Assembly (NCBI RefSeq): GCF_005954645.2
Contig: NZ_CP040695.2
Location: 62,001-126,000 of the forward strand
Direction: 5' to 3'
Length of the DNA stretch: 64,000 nucleotides
Source of the DNA: Nocardioides sp. S-1144
Lineage (GTDB): Bacteria; Actinomycetota; Actinomycetes; Propionibacteriales; Nocardioidaceae
Positions 28,034-38,137 of this stretch are shown one piece after another. A program made the translations under genes and the position numbers. Under the pieces are notes generated by a model. The model was given only the letters and a program-made list of their open reading frames with translations, made no database searches and had not been told where the DNA came from. Each line of letters starts with the position of its first letter. Positions within the stretch are counted from its first letter, which is position 1.

Positions 28034-29242
28034 TCAGACGAGCGGGTCGCGCTCGATCGGGCAGCTCATGCAGCGCGGGCCGCCGCGGCCGGAGCCCAGC
28101 TCGGAGCCGGCGATGCGGACGACCTCGATGCCGGCCTGCTCGAGCCGGTCGTTGGTGGCGTCGTTGCGCTCGTAGGCGACCGCGACGCGGGGGGCGAGGG
28201 CCAGGGTGTTGTTGCCGTCGTCCCACTGCTCGCGCTCGGCGGTCACCGGGTCGAGGCCGGTGTCGATGCGGTGCAGGACGTCGATGCCCATGGCGTCCGC
28301 CGCGGCCTCGAGGAAGGGGCGGGAGTCGGCGACCGAGAGCCGCAGCTCGCCGTCGTCGGACTGCCCGTCGGGGGTGACGGTGAAGGCGACGAGCGAGTCG
28401 GCGACGTTCTCGTAGACGACCATCTTGTCGACGTCGACCATCGTGCAGATGGTGTCGAGGTGCATGGTCGCGCGCTCCTGGGCGATCGGGACGGCCAGCA
28501 CGGTGTGGGCGAGGTCGTCGTCGAAGACCTGGCGGGCCAGCCGCTCGACGCCGGCGGGGGTGGTGCGCTCGCCGACGCCGACGGCGACGACCCCGGGCGC
28601 GAGCAGGAGGACGTCGCCGCCCTCGACGTGCTCGTAGTGCGAGCCGTGGATGCGCGGGGTGCCGACGAAGCGCGGGTGGCGGGTGTAGATCAGCTCGGTC
28701 AGCTCGGTCTCGCGCTTGCGGGCCGGCATGGCGAGCGAGGTGATCGCGACGTGGTCGCGCACCCACACCGAGGAGTCGCGGGTGAAGAGCAGGTTGGGCA
28801 GCGGGTCGATGAGGAAGTCGTCGTGGGTGAGCAGCGAGGTGACCAGGCCGAAGCCGCCGCGCACCTCGTCGTTGCGGATCCCTGCGGTGAGGTACGTCGT
28901 CAGCTCGGCCGGGGTGGCCTCGCCCAGGAAGCCCTGGAGGTAGCGCCGCATCGTGTCGCCCAGGTCGAGCCCGGCGAGCGCGTCGGAGATCGCGGCGGCC
29001 CGGGCCCCGTCGTCGGCGAGGGTCTCGGTGAGCAGGTCGGTGAGGTAGAGCACCTCGACGTCCCGCTCGCGCAGGGCCTGCGCGAACGCGTCGTGCTCCT
29101 CCTGCGCGCGGGCCACCCAGGGGATGCCGTCGAAGAGGAGCCGGTCGTTGTTGCGTGGTGTCAGCCGGGTGAGCTCGCCGCCGGGGCGGTGCAGCATGAC
29201 CGTCCTGAGTCGTCCGACTTCGCTGTCCGCTCCAAGGGTCAT
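28034..29242 (-). CDS. arcA: Arginine deiminase
   Basis: Converts arginine to citrulline and ammonia. It is 402 residues, normal for the family. Visible motifs are [15 protein letters not shown], the [13 protein letters not shown] catalytic Glu/His region, [13 protein letters not shown], and the C-terminal catalytic Cys391 in GGPRCMSCP. The start ATG at 29242 has a TAGGCT -10 box six bases upstream (29249-29254, minus strand), so it is probably leaderless. A GntR-type dyad lies just upstream of that box. The usual partners (ornithine carbamoyltransferase, carbamate kinase, arginine antiporter) are not adjacent, so energy-yielding arginine fermentation is not shown here. Confidence 0.95.
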   Translation of the reverse strand: MTLGADSEVGRLRTVMLHRPGGELTRLTPRNNDRLLFDGIPWVARAQEEHDAFAQALRERDVEVLYLTDLLTETLADDGARAAAISDALAGLDLGDTMRRYLQGFLGEATPAELTTYLTAGIRNDEVRGGFGLVTSLLTHDDFLIDPLPNLLFTRDSSVWVRDHVAITSLAMPARKRETELTELIYTRHPRFVGTPRIHGSHYEHVEGGDVLLLAPGVVAVGVGERTTPAGVERLARQVFDDDLAHTVLAVPIAQERATMHLDTICTMVDVDKMVVYENVADSLVAFTVTPDGQSDDGELRLSVADSRPFLEAAADAMGIDVLHRIDTGLDPVTAEREQWDDGNNTLALAPRVAVAYERNDATNDRLEQAGIEVVRIAGSELGSGRGGPRCMSCPIERDPLV

Positions 29243-29265
29243 GCCCGCAGCCTAGTGACGTCGCA

Positions 29266-29280
29266 GATTGTCTGACAATC
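29266..29280. promoter_or_regulatory. GntR/FadR-type operator upstream of arcA
   Basis: Perfect dyad GATTGTC-T-GACAATC. Its core TTGTCTGACAA matches the FadR-subfamily GntR pattern TNGTNNNACNA. It lies between the expected -35 and -10 area of arcA, 24 bases before the start. No gntR gene is in the window. Confidence 0.6.
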
Positions 29281-29343
29281 CTGGCGGCCGGGGGGTCGGT
29301 GTGCCTGCCGCGCCGCGGCCGTGGCCCCGCCTACCGTGGGCGC

Positions 29344-29736
29344 ATGCTCGAGGTGCTGGCGGTCGTCGCCGTCGTCCTGGCGGCCGCGGCGCTGGTCCTG
29401 GCCGTGGTCGCGCTGCGCCGCACCAGCCGGCGTGCCGACGGCTCCGACCTGCCCCAGGACCTGCACGGCCTGCGGCAGGAGGTCGCGGCCCTGCGCGCGG
29501 AGGGCGCCGACGTGCTGCGGCACCTGGCCGTCGTCCGCTACGACGCGTTCAACGACGTCGGCGGGCACCTCTCGTGGAGCCTGGCCCTGCTCGACGACCA
29601 CGGCGACGGCGTCCTGCTGAGCTCGATCCACGGCCGTAGCGAGGCCCGCTCCTACGCCAAGAGCGTCACCGGCTGGAGCTGCGAGCAGCAGCTCTCGCCC
29701 GAGGAGGACGAGGCCATCACCCTCGCCCGAGGCTGA
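29344..29736 (+). CDS. DUF4446-family membrane protein (130 aa)
   Basis: Small protein with one N-terminal membrane helix (VLAVVAVVLAAAALVLAVVA) and a cytoplasmic domain. The pattern RYDAFNDVGGHLSWSLALLD followed by GVLLSSIHGR is the DUF4446 signature; function unknown. The ATG at 29344 follows a TACCGT -10 box (29332-29337) by six bases, so it is probably leaderless. A long palindrome follows, shared with the convergent kdpE. Confidence 0.88.
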   Translation: MLEVLAVVAVVLAAAALVLAVVALRRTSRRADGSDLPQDLHGLRQEVAALRAEGADVLRHLAVVRYDAFNDVGGHLSWSLALLDDHGDGVLLSSIHGRSEARSYAKSVTGWSCEQQLSPEEDEAITLARG

Positions 29737-29784
29737 CCCCCACCGCTGACCCGTCGCTGATCAGCGACGGGTCAGCGGGGGTCA
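29733..29784. terminator. Long palindromic bidirectional terminator
   Basis: A perfect 32-bp palindrome (29745-29776, centre CTGATCAG) is extended by imperfect CCC/GGG pairing on both sides. It sits exactly between convergent DUF4446 and kdpE genes and includes the kdpE stop codon at its edge. Confidence 0.7.
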
Positions 29785-30456
29785 GGGCTCGAGGGTGTAG
29801 CCCAGCCCGGCGCTGGTGCGGAGGTGGCGCGGGGCGGAGGGGTCGTCCTCGAGCTTGCGGCGCAGCTGGGCGGCGTAGACGCGCAGGTAGTGCGTCTCGT
29901 GCAGGTACGCCGGGCCCCACACCTCGCGGAGCACCTGCTCGCGCGGGACCAGCCGGCCGACGTTGCGGGCGAGCAGCTCGAGGAAGGCCCACTCGGTCGG
30001 GGTCAGCCGCACGTCGGCGCCGGCCTTGGCGACCCGCTTGCGGGCCAGGTCGATGGCGAGGTCGCCGACCTGCACCAGCGCCGCCGTGGGGGCGGCCTCC
30101 TGGGCGCGGCGGACGGCGGCGCGCAGCCGCGCCATCAGCTCGTTCATCGCGAACGGCTTGGTGACGTAGTCGTCGGCGCCGAGGTCGAGCGCCTCGACCT
30201 TGTCCTCGCCGTGCTGGCGCGCCGAGAGGACGACGATCGGCACCGTCGTCCAGCCGCGCAGGCCCGAGATCACCTCGGTGCCGTCGAGGTCGGGCAGGCC
30301 CAGGTCGAGCAGGACGACGTCCGGGTGCGTCGTCGCGGCGGCGTCGAGGGCACCGCGGCCGTCGGCGGCCGTGACGACGTCCCAGCCGTGGGCGCGCAGG
30401 TTGATCGCCAGGGCGCGGGCCAGGGCCGGCTCGTCGTCGACCACGAGCACCCTCAC
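29782..30456 (-). CDS. kdpE: Response regulator KdpE
   Basis: OmpR-family response regulator that activates kdp transcription when phosphorylated by KdpD. The receiver domain has the acidic pair Asp7-Asp8, phospho-acceptor Asp51 (LLDLGLPD) and the conserved Lys in VTKPF. The C-terminal winged helix includes LTPTEWAFLELLARN and LRRKLEDDP. The GTG at 30456 overlaps the kdpD stop (GTGA). At 224 residues it is complete. Last gene of kdpFABCDE. Confidence 0.95.
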   Translation of the reverse strand: MRVLVVDDEPALARALAINLRAHGWDVVTAADGRGALDAAATTHPDVVLLDLGLPDLDGTEVISGLRGWTTVPIVVLSARQHGEDKVEALDLGADDYVTKPFAMNELMARLRAAVRRAQEAAPTAALVQVGDLAIDLARKRVAKAGADVRLTPTEWAFLELLARNVGRLVPREQVLREVWGPAYLHETHYLRVYAAQLRRKLEDDPSAPRHLRTSAGLGYTLEP

Positions 30457-33002
30457 CCGCCCACCCCCGTGCCCGTCCCTGAGCCCGTCCCCGTCGGCGG
30501 CTCGGCCCGCGGCACCGCCAGCACCATCGTCAGGCCGCCGCCCGGCGTGTCCTCGGCCTCCAGCGTGCCACCGAGCGCCTCGGTGAGCCCGCGCGCCACG
30601 GCCAGGCCGAGGCCCAGCCCGCCGACGGAGGAGTCGTCGAGCCGCTGGAACGGCGCGAACATCCGCTCCCGCTGGGCCGCCGGGACGCCCGGGCCCCGGT
30701 CGACCACGAGCACCTCGACCGTCCCCGGCAGCACGTGGGCCAGCACCCGCACCGGCGTCGCGCCGGTCGACCGCGAGGCGCGGACGGCGTTGCCGACCAG
30801 GTTGGCGACCACCCGCTCCAGCATCCCGACGTCGGTGCGCACCATCGGCACCGACTCGTCGACCTCGAGCGAGACCGCGCCGGGCGGGTGGCCGGCGACG
30901 GCGAGCGGCAGCACCTCGTCGAGCGACCGGTCGCGCAGCACCGGCTGCAGCAGGCCGGCCTCGAGGCGGGACAGGTCGAGCAGGTGGTCGATGAGCCGCT
31001 CGAGCCGGTCGATGCCGTCGTCGAGGGAGCGCACCAGCTCGGCGCGGTCGTCGGGACCCACGAGCTCGCCGCCGCCCACCAGGCCGTCGACCGAGGTGCG
31101 CATCGTGGCCAGCGGCGTCCGGAGGTCGTGGGAGACGGCGCGGAGCAGGGCGGTGGACGTCGCCTCGGCCGACTCGAGCGCGGCGGCCCGGTCCTCGCGG
31201 GTGCGGAGCCGGCGGTACTCCAGCACCAGCGACGTCTGCACCGCGAAGCCCTCCAGCACGCGCTGGTCGCTGGCGCGCAGCGGGTCGCCGGTCAGCACCA
31301 GGACGTGGTCGTCGTCGACCCGCACCCGCGTGTCGCCCTCGTCGGGCGTCGCGGCGCACGGGCCGCCGCTGGCCGCCACCACCTGCCAGCCGGACGCCGT
31401 GCGCGCGAGCAGCGAGACGGCGTCCTGGCCGAAGGTCTCGCGCAGCCGCGCGACGACGGCCTCGGCGGTGTCGTGGCCGGTGAGCACCGAGCGCGACAGG
31501 GCGCCCATGGTGGCGGCCTCGGTGCGCGCCAGGGTCGCCTCGGCGGCCCGCCGCGAGGCGCGGTCGACGACGGTCGCGACCCCGCCGGCGACCGCCACGT
31601 AGACCAGCAGCGCGACGAAGTTCGCCGGCTCGGCGACGGTGAGCACCCCGGTCGGCGGGGTGAAGAACCAGTTGAGCGTGAAGAAGCTGACCACGGCGGC
31701 CGCGAGCGCCGGCAGCAGGCCGCCGACGAGCGCGACCAGCACGGTGCCGGCCAGCAGGAGCATCTCGGCGAGCGGCAGCTGGTCGGTGTCCTCGAAGCGC
31801 TGCAGCAGCCAGGTGAGCACCACCGGCAGCACCACCGCCGCCGCCCACCCGGCCAGCTGCCGCCGGGTGCTCAACGACGACCCGGCGCCGCGCGCCCGGG
31901 TGGCCCGACCGGCCTGGGCGTGGGTGACCAGGTGGACGTCGACGGCGCCGGCGAGGGAGGCGATCCGGTCACCGGAGCTGCCGGTGAGGAGCCGCCGCAG
32001 CCGCCCGTGCCGCGAGACGCCGACGACGAGCATGGTGGCGTCCGCGCCGGTGGCGAAGTCGACGACCGCCCGGGCGACGTCCTCGCCGACGACGGTGTGG
32101 AACGTGCCGCCGAGCGTCGCGACGAGCTGCTGGGCGCGGGCCACCTGGCGCTCGCCGGGGTCGCGCAGGCCGTCGTCGGCGATCACGTGGACGGCGAGCA
32201 GCTCGGACCCGACGGCGCGCTCGGCGAGCTTGGCGCCGCGCCGGATGAGGGTCTCCGACTCCGGCCCGCCGGTGACCGCGACGACGACCCGCTCCTTGGT
32301 CGGCCAGGGGTGGTCGATGCGGTGCGCGCGCCGGTAGTCGCCGAGCGCGTCGTCGACCCGGTCGGCCAGCCACAGCAGGGCCAGCTCGCGCAGCGCGGTC
32401 AGGTTGCCGACCCGGAAGTACGACGTGAGCGAGGCGTCGACGTTCTCGGGCCGGTAGACGTTGCCGTGCGCCATCCGGCGGCGCAGGGCCTCCGGCGCCA
32501 TGTCGACGAGCTGGATCTGGTCGGCGCTGCGCACGACGGCGTCCGGCACGGTCTCGCGCTGCCGGACGCCGGTGATCCGCTCGACCTGGTCGTTGAGGGA
32601 CTCCAGGTGCTGGATGTTGACGGTGGTGACCACGTCGATGCCGGCGGCCCGGATCACCTCGACGTCCTCGGCGCGCTTCTCGCGCGCGCTGCCCGGCACG
32701 TTGGTGTGCGCGAGCTCGTCGATGCACACGACCGCCGGGCGCCGGGCCAGGACGGCGTCGACGTCGAGGTCGGTGAACGTCGTCCCGCGGTGCTCCACGG
32801 TGCGGCGCGGCAGCACCTCGAGGCCCTCGGTGCGCGCCTCGGTGTGCGCGCGCCCGTGCGTCTCCACGAGCCCGACCACGACGTCGGTGCCGCGCTCGAC
32901 CCGGCGGCGGGCCTCGTCGAGCATCGCGCAGGTCTTGCCGACGCCCGGCGCGGCGCCGAGGTAGACCGTCAGCCGACCCCGACGCTGCTCCACGCCCCCC
33001 AC
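30453..33002 (-). CDS. kdpD: Sensor histidine kinase KdpD
   Basis: Membrane sensor kinase for low potassium or turgor. Order: N-terminal KdpD domain with Walker-A-like GAAPGVGKT (~16-24) and DELAHTNVPGS, a universal-stress-protein domain (~250-370), four membrane helices (~385-500), a GAF-type region, then the kinase core with phospho-acceptor His625 (SHDLRTPL) and ATP-binding motifs (NLVGNAVRAS; DRGPGVP; GLGLGLAVARG). The tail is a Gly/Thr repeat. The GTG start overlaps the kdpC stop by one base. At 849 residues it has the usual length. Confidence 0.95.
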   Translation of the reverse strand: MGGVEQRRGRLTVYLGAAPGVGKTCAMLDEARRRVERGTDVVVGLVETHGRAHTEARTEGLEVLPRRTVEHRGTTFTDLDVDAVLARRPAVVCIDELAHTNVPGSAREKRAEDVEVIRAAGIDVVTTVNIQHLESLNDQVERITGVRQRETVPDAVVRSADQIQLVDMAPEALRRRMAHGNVYRPENVDASLTSYFRVGNLTALRELALLWLADRVDDALGDYRRAHRIDHPWPTKERVVVAVTGGPESETLIRRGAKLAERAVGSELLAVHVIADDGLRDPGERQVARAQQLVATLGGTFHTVVGEDVARAVVDFATGADATMLVVGVSRHGRLRRLLTGSSGDRIASLAGAVDVHLVTHAQAGRATRARGAGSSLSTRRQLAGWAAAVVLPVVLTWLLQRFEDTDQLPLAEMLLLAGTVLVALVGGLLPALAAAVVSFFTLNWFFTPPTGVLTVAEPANFVALLVYVAVAGGVATVVDRASRRAAEATLARTEAATMGALSRSVLTGHDTAEAVVARLRETFGQDAVSLLARTASGWQVVAASGGPCAATPDEGDTRVRVDDDHVLVLTGDPLRASDQRVLEGFAVQTSLVLEYRRLRTREDRAAALESAEATSTALLRAVSHDLRTPLATMRTSVDGLVGGGELVGPDDRAELVRSLDDGIDRLERLIDHLLDLSRLEAGLLQPVLRDRSLDEVLPLAVAGHPPGAVSLEVDESVPMVRTDVGMLERVVANLVGNAVRASRSTGATPVRVLAHVLPGTVEVLVVDRGPGVPAAQRERMFAPFQRLDDSSVGGLGLGLAVARGLTEALGGTLEAEDTPGGGLTMVLAVPRAEPPTGTGSGTGTGVGG

Positions 33003-33622
33003 TATCCCGCAGCGCCCGCGGCGGCGAGCACCGCGATGTTCAGGCCGAGCACGTCGACCCGCGGCTCGCCCAGGATCCCGAGGGTCCGGCCCTCGGTGTG
33101 CTCCTCGACGAGCGCGCGGACGTCGTCCGGCGCCAGGCCGGTCCCGCGGGCCACCCGCGCGACCTGGATCGCGGCGTAGGCGGGGGAGATGTGCGGGTCG
33201 AGGCCCGAGGCGGACGCGGTGACGGCGTCCGGGGGCACGTCGTCCGGGGCGACGCCCTCGCGCGCGGCGACCTCGGCGCGGCGCTCGGTGATCGCGGCGA
33301 CCAGCTCCGGGCTCTCGGGCCCGAGGTTCGAGCCGTAGGACGACAGCGGGTCGTAGCCGTCGCCCGCGGCCGAGGGCCGCGGCTGGAAGAGGGTGGGGTC
33401 GTCGACCAGCTGGCCGAGCAGGGCGGAGCCGACCGCCTCGTCCGGGTCGGTGGTGTGGGCGCCGGTCACGGTCACCAGCGACCCGTCGGCCTGCCAGGGC
33501 GCCGCGACCCGGGCGATGCCGGTGACGAGCAGCGGGTAGCCGAGGCCGAGCACGAGGGTCATCGCGACCAGGAGCCGGAGTCCGGCGAGGCTGAAGCGGA
33601 AGAGCGAGGAGAGGTCCTTCAT
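33002..33622 (-). CDS. kdpC: Potassium-transporting ATPase subunit C
   Basis: Accessory subunit of the KdpFABC potassium pump. One N-terminal membrane helix (LLVAMTLVLGLGYPLLVTGI) and an extracytoplasmic-side domain containing the family blocks SYGSNLGPES and TASASGLDPHISPAYAAIQ. It is 206 residues, typical. The ATG at 33622 comes 8 bases after the kdpB stop. Confidence 0.95.
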   Translation of the reverse strand: MKDLSSLFRFSLAGLRLLVAMTLVLGLGYPLLVTGIARVAAPWQADGSLVTVTGAHTTDPDEAVGSALLGQLVDDPTLFQPRPSAAGDGYDPLSSYGSNLGPESPELVAAITERRAEVAAREGVAPDDVPPDAVTASASGLDPHISPAYAAIQVARVARGTGLAPDDVRALVEEHTEGRTLGILGEPRVDVLGLNIAVLAAAGAAG

Positions 33623-33630
33623 CACGTGTC

Positions 33631-35745
33631 CTAGAGGCCGGGGATGTGCGAGATGACGAGGTCGAGGAGCTTGATGCCGAGGAACGGGGCGACCAGTCCC
33701 CCGACGCCGTAGACGAGCAGGTTGCGCTGGAGCAGCGCGGACGCCGACGCGGGCCGGTAGGCGACGCCGCGCAGCGCGAGCGGGATCAGCGCCACGATCA
33801 CCAGCGCGTTGAACACGACCGCGGAGACGATCGCCGACTCCGGGCTGCTGAGCCGCATCACGTTGAGCACGTCGAGGTCGGGGAAGGCGACCACGAACAT
33901 CGCCGGCAGGATCGCGAAGTACTTGGCGACGTCGTTGGCCACCGAGAACGTCGTGAGCGCGCCGCGGGTGATCAGCAGCTGCTTGCCGATCTCGACGACG
34001 TCGAGCAGCTTGGTCGGGTCGGAGTCGAGGTCGACCATGTTGCCGGCCTCCTTGGCGGCGGTGGTGCCGGTGTTCATCGCGACGCCAACGTCGGCCTGGG
34101 CCAGCGCCGGGGCGTCGTTGGTGCCGTCGCCGCACATCGCGACCATCCGGCCGCCCTGCTGCTCGCGGCGGATCAGGGCGAGCTTGTCCTCGGGCGTGGC
34201 CTCGGCGAGGACGTCGTCGACGCCGGCCTCCCGCGCGATCGCGGCGGCCGTGACGGCGTTGTCGCCGGTGATCATGACGGTGCGGATGCCCATCGCGCGC
34301 AGCTCCTCGAAGCGCTCGCGGATGCCGTCCTTGACGACGTCCTTGAGGTGGATCACGCCGAGCAGCCGGGCCGGTGCCGACCCGACCTGCTCGGCCACCA
34401 CCAGCGGGGTGCCGCCGCTCTCGCTGACGTGCTGCACGTGCGCCTCGATCGCGGCGACCGAGGGGTGCGCGGCCGGTGATCCGGTGCTGTGGACCCACTG
34501 CGCGACGGCGGATCCGGCGCCCTTGCGCAGCGTCCGGCCGGGCAGGTCGAGGCCGCTCATCCGGGTCGCGGCGGAGAACGGGACGAACGTCGCACCCGGC
34601 GGCGTCGCGACGGCGCCGCCGACGAGGGTCACGATGCTGCGACCCTCGGGCGTCTCGTCGGCCAGCGACGACAGCAGCGCCGCCTCGGCGAGCTCGGCGG
34701 ACGTGACGCCCGGGACCGCCAGCAGCTCGGCCGCCTGCCGGTTGCCGTGGGTGATCGTGCCGGTCTTGTCGAGCAGCAGGACGTCGACGTCGCCGGCGGC
34801 CTCGACGGCGCGCCCCGACATCGCGAGCACGTTGCGGCGGACGAGGCGGTCCATGCCGGCGATGCCGATGGCGGAGAGCAGGGCGCCGATCGTCGTCGGG
34901 ATCAGGCAGACCAGGAGCGCGGTGAGCACGAGTGGGGACTGGTGGGCGCCGCTGTGGTCGGCGAGGAAGTACAGCGAGCCGCAGACCACGACGAACACGA
35001 CGGTCAGCGAGCTGAGGAGCACGTTGAGCGCGATCTCGTTCGGGGTGCGCTGGCGCTCGGAGCCCTCGACGAGCGCGATCATCCGGTCGACGAAGGACTG
35101 GCCGGGCTCGGAGGTGATCTTGACGACGATCCGGTCGGAGAGCACGACCGTGCCGCCGGTGACCGCGCTGCGGTCGCCACCCGACTCGCGGATGACGGGC
35201 GCGGACTCCCCGGTCACCGCCGACTCGTCGACCGACGCGACGCCCGCCACGACGTCGCCGTCGCCGGGGATCCGCTCGCCGGCCTCGACCACGACGACGT
35301 CGCCGGCGTGCAGCGACGTGCTCGGGACCTCGTCGGTGGGCAGGTCGGTGGGCAGGTCGGCGAGGGTGTCGGTGTGGGGCAGCGCGCCGGCCGCGCCGCG
35401 CACCCGCCGGGCGGGCGTCTCGGTCTGCAGCTCGCGCAGGCTGGCCGCCTGGGCCTTGCCGCGGCCCTCGGCGACCGACTCGGCGAGGGTCCCGAAGACC
35501 ACGGTGAGCCACAGCCACAGGGTGACCAGCCAGCCGAGGGTGCTCGGGTCGAGGACCGACATGACGGTCGTCGCGACGGCGCCGACCTCGACGACGAGCA
35601 TCACCGGCGTGGCGAGCAGCTCGCGCGGGTCGAGCTTGCGGAGCGCGCCCGGCAGGGCCGCCGCCAGCTGCGCGACGGTCAGGACGCTGGAGCCCCGGGC
35701 GGTGGGGGTGGTGGCGGTGGGGGTGGTGCTGGCGGGGGTGCTCAT
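33631..35745 (-). CDS. kdpB: Potassium-transporting P-type ATPase subunit B
   Basis: Catalytic P-type ATPase subunit that drives potassium uptake. The phosphorylation site is Asp326 in DKTGTIT. Other motifs are the actuator TGES (VTGESAPVI), the nucleotide-binding GTPLVV region, the hinge [16 protein letters not shown], and the membrane helices around [15 protein letters not shown]. The N-terminus is extended by a Thr/Pro/Ala-rich stretch. It is 704 residues. The start overlaps the kdpA stop by four bases (ATGA). Confidence 0.96.
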   Translation of the reverse strand: MSTPASTTPTATTPTARGSSVLTVAQLAAALPGALRKLDPRELLATPVMLVVEVGAVATTVMSVLDPSTLGWLVTLWLWLTVVFGTLAESVAEGRGKAQAASLRELQTETPARRVRGAAGALPHTDTLADLPTDLPTDEVPSTSLHAGDVVVVEAGERIPGDGDVVAGVASVDESAVTGESAPVIRESGGDRSAVTGGTVVLSDRIVVKITSEPGQSFVDRMIALVEGSERQRTPNEIALNVLLSSLTVVFVVVCGSLYFLADHSGAHQSPLVLTALLVCLIPTTIGALLSAIGIAGMDRLVRRNVLAMSGRAVEAAGDVDVLLLDKTGTITHGNRQAAELLAVPGVTSAELAEAALLSSLADETPEGRSIVTLVGGAVATPPGATFVPFSAATRMSGLDLPGRTLRKGAGSAVAQWVHSTGSPAAHPSVAAIEAHVQHVSESGGTPLVVAEQVGSAPARLLGVIHLKDVVKDGIRERFEELRAMGIRTVMITGDNAVTAAAIAREAGVDDVLAEATPEDKLALIRREQQGGRMVAMCGDGTNDAPALAQADVGVAMNTGTTAAKEAGNMVDLDSDPTKLLDVVEIGKQLLITRGALTTFSVANDVAKYFAILPAMFVVAFPDLDVLNVMRLSSPESAIVSAVVFNALVIVALIPLALRGVAYRPASASALLQRNLLVYGVGGLVAPFLGIKLLDLVISHIPGL

Positions 35746-37406
35746 GACAGGGACTCCACGATCGGACCGAGGGCGAGCACCGGCACGTAGGTCAGCCCGA
35801 CCACGACCAGCGCCACGCCCGCGAGCAGGACGACGAACAGGGGACGGTGGGTCGGCAGGGTGCCGGCTCCCGCGGGCAGGCGGGGCTGGGTGGCGAACCG
35901 TCCGGCCAGGGCCAGCACCACGACCATCGGCAGGAACCGGCCGAGCAGCATGCACAGCCCGAGCAGGGTGTTCCAGAACGGCGTGCCGGAGGTGAGACCT
36001 CCGAAGGCCGAGCCGTTGTTGTTCGAGGCCGACGTGACGGCGTACACGGCCTCGGTCAGCCCGTGCGGACCGCTCTCCTGGAGGCCGGCGAGGCCGTCGG
36101 ACGCGGTCAGCGCGACGGCGCTGCCGACGAGGACGAGCACGGGTGTGGTCAGCACGTACGCCGCGACCAGCACGATCTCGCGCTGGCCGATCTTCTTGCC
36201 GAGGTACTCCGGGGTGCGGCCGACCATGAGGCCGCAGAGGAAGACGGTGACGACGGCCAGCACCAACATGCCGTAGAGCCCCGAGCCGACGCCGCCGGGC
36301 GCGATCTCGCCGAGCATCATGTTGAACAGCGCGACGCCGCCGCCGGGGGCGGTGAGGGAGTCGTGCATCGTGTTGACCGCGCCGGTCGACGTGCCGGTGG
36401 TGGCCGCGGCGAACAGCGCGGAGCCGGCCGTGCCGAACCGCTGCTCCTTGCCCTCCAGGGCGCCCTGGGCGAGCTGGGGCGCGGTGCCGGGACCGGCCAT
36501 CTCGGCCCAGGTGAGGAGCGCGACCGAGACGGCGAGCAGGAGGCCCATCACGGTGAGGACGGCGACGCCCTGGCGGCGGTCGCCGACGATCAGCCCGAAC
36601 GCCCAGGCCATCGCGAACGGGACGAGCAGGATCAGGAAGATCTCGAACAGGTTCGACAGCGGCGTCGGGTTCTCGAAGGGGTGCGCGGAGTTGGCGTTGT
36701 AGAAGCCGCCGCCGTTCGTGCCGAGCTCCTTGATCGCCTCCTGGCTGGCGACCGGTCCGCCGGTGATGGCCTGGTGGCCGCCGGTGAGGGTGTCGACGAG
36801 GTGCGGGCCGGCGAGGTTCTGGACGACGCCCGTCGCGACGAGCAGGACGGCGGCGACCAGGGCGATCGGCAGCAGCACCCGCAGGACGGTGCGCACCAGG
36901 TCGGCCCAGAAGTTGCCGACCCGTCCCGCCCCGCCGCGCCGCGCGAGACCGCGGGCGAAGGCCGCCGCGACCGCCATCCCGACGCCGGCGGAGAGGAAGT
37001 TCTGCACGGTGAGGCCCGACATCTGCATCAGGTGGCCGAGCGCGGCCTCGCCGGAGTACCACTGCCAGTTGGTGTTGGTGACGAAGGAGACGGCGGTGTT
37101 CCAGGCGCCGTCGGGCGGCAGCGCCGCGAACCCCAGCGACAGCGGCAGGTGCTGCTGGAGCCGGCCGAACGCGAACAGCACCAGGACGCCGACCAGCGAG
37201 AAGCCGAGCACGGACATCGCGTAGGTGCGCCAGTGCTGGTCGGCGTCGGGGTCGACGCGCAGCACCCGGTAGGTCACCCGCTCGACCGCGAGGTGTCGCG
37301 GGGAGGTGTAGGCGTGCGCGAGCAGGCGGCCGAGCGGCGGCACGGTGAGCGCCAGCGCCGCGACCAGCACCGCGACCTGCAGCAGGGTCGGGACGATCTC
37401 GCTCAC
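35742..37406 (-). CDS. kdpA: Potassium-transporting ATPase subunit A
   Basis: Channel-like membrane subunit that binds and passes K+. It has about ten helices and the selectivity-filter-like loops [45 protein letters not shown] and [12 protein letters not shown] expected of KdpA. It is 554 residues. The GTG at 37406 overlaps the kdpF stop (GTGA), so the subunits are translationally coupled. Confidence 0.96.
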   Translation of the reverse strand: MSEIVPTLLQVAVLVAALALTVPPLGRLLAHAYTSPRHLAVERVTYRVLRVDPDADQHWRTYAMSVLGFSLVGVLVLFAFGRLQQHLPLSLGFAALPPDGAWNTAVSFVTNTNWQWYSGEAALGHLMQMSGLTVQNFLSAGVGMAVAAAFARGLARRGGAGRVGNFWADLVRTVLRVLLPIALVAAVLLVATGVVQNLAGPHLVDTLTGGHQAITGGPVASQEAIKELGTNGGGFYNANSAHPFENPTPLSNLFEIFLILLVPFAMAWAFGLIVGDRRQGVAVLTVMGLLLAVSVALLTWAEMAGPGTAPQLAQGALEGKEQRFGTAGSALFAAATTGTSTGAVNTMHDSLTAPGGGVALFNMMLGEIAPGGVGSGLYGMLVLAVVTVFLCGLMVGRTPEYLGKKIGQREIVLVAAYVLTTPVLVLVGSAVALTASDGLAGLQESGPHGLTEAVYAVTSASNNNGSAFGGLTSGTPFWNTLLGLCMLLGRFLPMVVVLALAGRFATQPRLPAGAGTLPTHRPLFVVLLAGVALVVVGLTYVPVLALGPIVESLS

Positions 37407-37579
37407 GCCGCGCCGCCCTGGGCGGGTCCGGTCGGGGTGGTCTCGGCGGTCGGGTCGGCCGGGTCCGCGGGGTCGACCCGGTCGGCGGGATCGTCGAGGT
37501 AGCGGGCGAGCGCACCCACCAGCAGCGCCAGGAGCGCGAAGGCGGCGAGGGTGAGCAGGAGGTAGGGGACGTCGTTCAC
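37403..37579 (-). CDS. kdpF: Potassium-transporting ATPase subunit F, long form (58 aa)
   Basis: Short hydrophobic subunit that stabilises the Kdp complex. The encoded sequence begins [17 protein letters not shown] and continues through one membrane helix to LARYLDDP. KdpF is usually about 30 residues; this one has an added ~28-residue acidic, Pro/Thr-rich tail. It starts with GTG at 37579 behind GAGGAC and overlaps kdpA by four bases (GTGA). Position, helix and overlap make the call firm despite its small size. Confidence 0.85.
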   Translation of the reverse strand: MNDVPYLLLTLAAFALLALLVGALARYLDDPADRVDPADPADPTAETTPTGPAQGGAA

Positions 37580-37618
37580 GTCCTCATCGAACGCCCGTGC
37601 CGGCCCCTCCGACGCCGT

Positions 37619-37658
37619 CCTTGATGCTTCCTTGACGCCCCGGTGCCCGCCCTTGACG
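37619..37658 (-). promoter_or_regulatory. Three phased direct repeats upstream of kdpF, candidate KdpE sites
   Basis: On the minus strand CGTCAAGG occurs at 37651-37658 and 37630-37637, and CATCAAGG at 37619-37626. Spacings are 21 and 11 bases, two and one helical turns. OmpR-family regulators such as KdpE bind direct repeats with about 11-base spacing. They lie 40-79 bases before the kdpF start. Confidence 0.55.
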
Positions 37659-37690
37659 GGTCGCTAGCGCCCCTGGCGGGGACCCCGGCG

Positions 37691-38101
37691 TCAGGCGCGG
37701 CTCAGCTCGGCCCCCATCGCGGCGATGACCGCCTCGAGGCCCTGGGCGGGCCTGATCATCACCGTGAACGACGTCAGCCGGCCGTCGGCGCCCCACCGGA
37801 GCATGTCGACGCCGTGGACGCTCCGGCCGCCGACCTCGCACCCGAACTCGAGCACCGCCGAGCCGCCGCCGTCCTCGGCGACGGCGTACCACTCGTCGAG
37901 GTAGCGCAGCGTGGGTCCGAGCACCGCCATCGCGGCGAGCAGGTAGGCGGTGGTGACCGGCTTGCCCTCCTGCGGCGTGTGCACCGCGGGGGAGCGGAAG
38001 ACGCACTCCTCGGCGAGGAGGGCGTCGAGGTCGGCGAGGGAGGCCTCGTCGCGCGCGGCGGCGATACGGTGCCAGGCCTGCACGGGTGCGGGGGTCGTCA
38101 T
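37691..38101 (-). CDS. SnoaL/NTF2-like protein (136 aa)
   Basis: Small cone-shaped-fold protein of the nuclear transport factor 2 / SnoaL superfamily. An N-terminal helix (AWHRIAAARDEASLADLDAL) is followed by strands including ECVFRSP and AVLEFGCEVGGRSVHGVDMLRWGADG. Members are either small hydratases/isomerases or non-catalytic binders, and no specific reaction can be given. ATG at 38101 is chosen over an upstream TTG. Divergent from the ECF sigma gene. Confidence 0.85.
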   Translation of the reverse strand: MTTPAPVQAWHRIAAARDEASLADLDALLAEECVFRSPAVHTPQEGKPVTTAYLLAAMAVLGPTLRYLDEWYAVAEDGGGSAVLEFGCEVGGRSVHGVDMLRWGADGRLTSFTVMIRPAQGLEAVIAAMGAELSRA

Positions 38102-38137
38102 GGGATCAGTCAACAACGAGGAGCAACCTGGAGGGCG

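Noticed and set aside
30453..37579. kdp as a horizontally acquired cassette
   Set aside because: Base composition and codon use match the flanks and the gene order is the standard one; no boundary signals.
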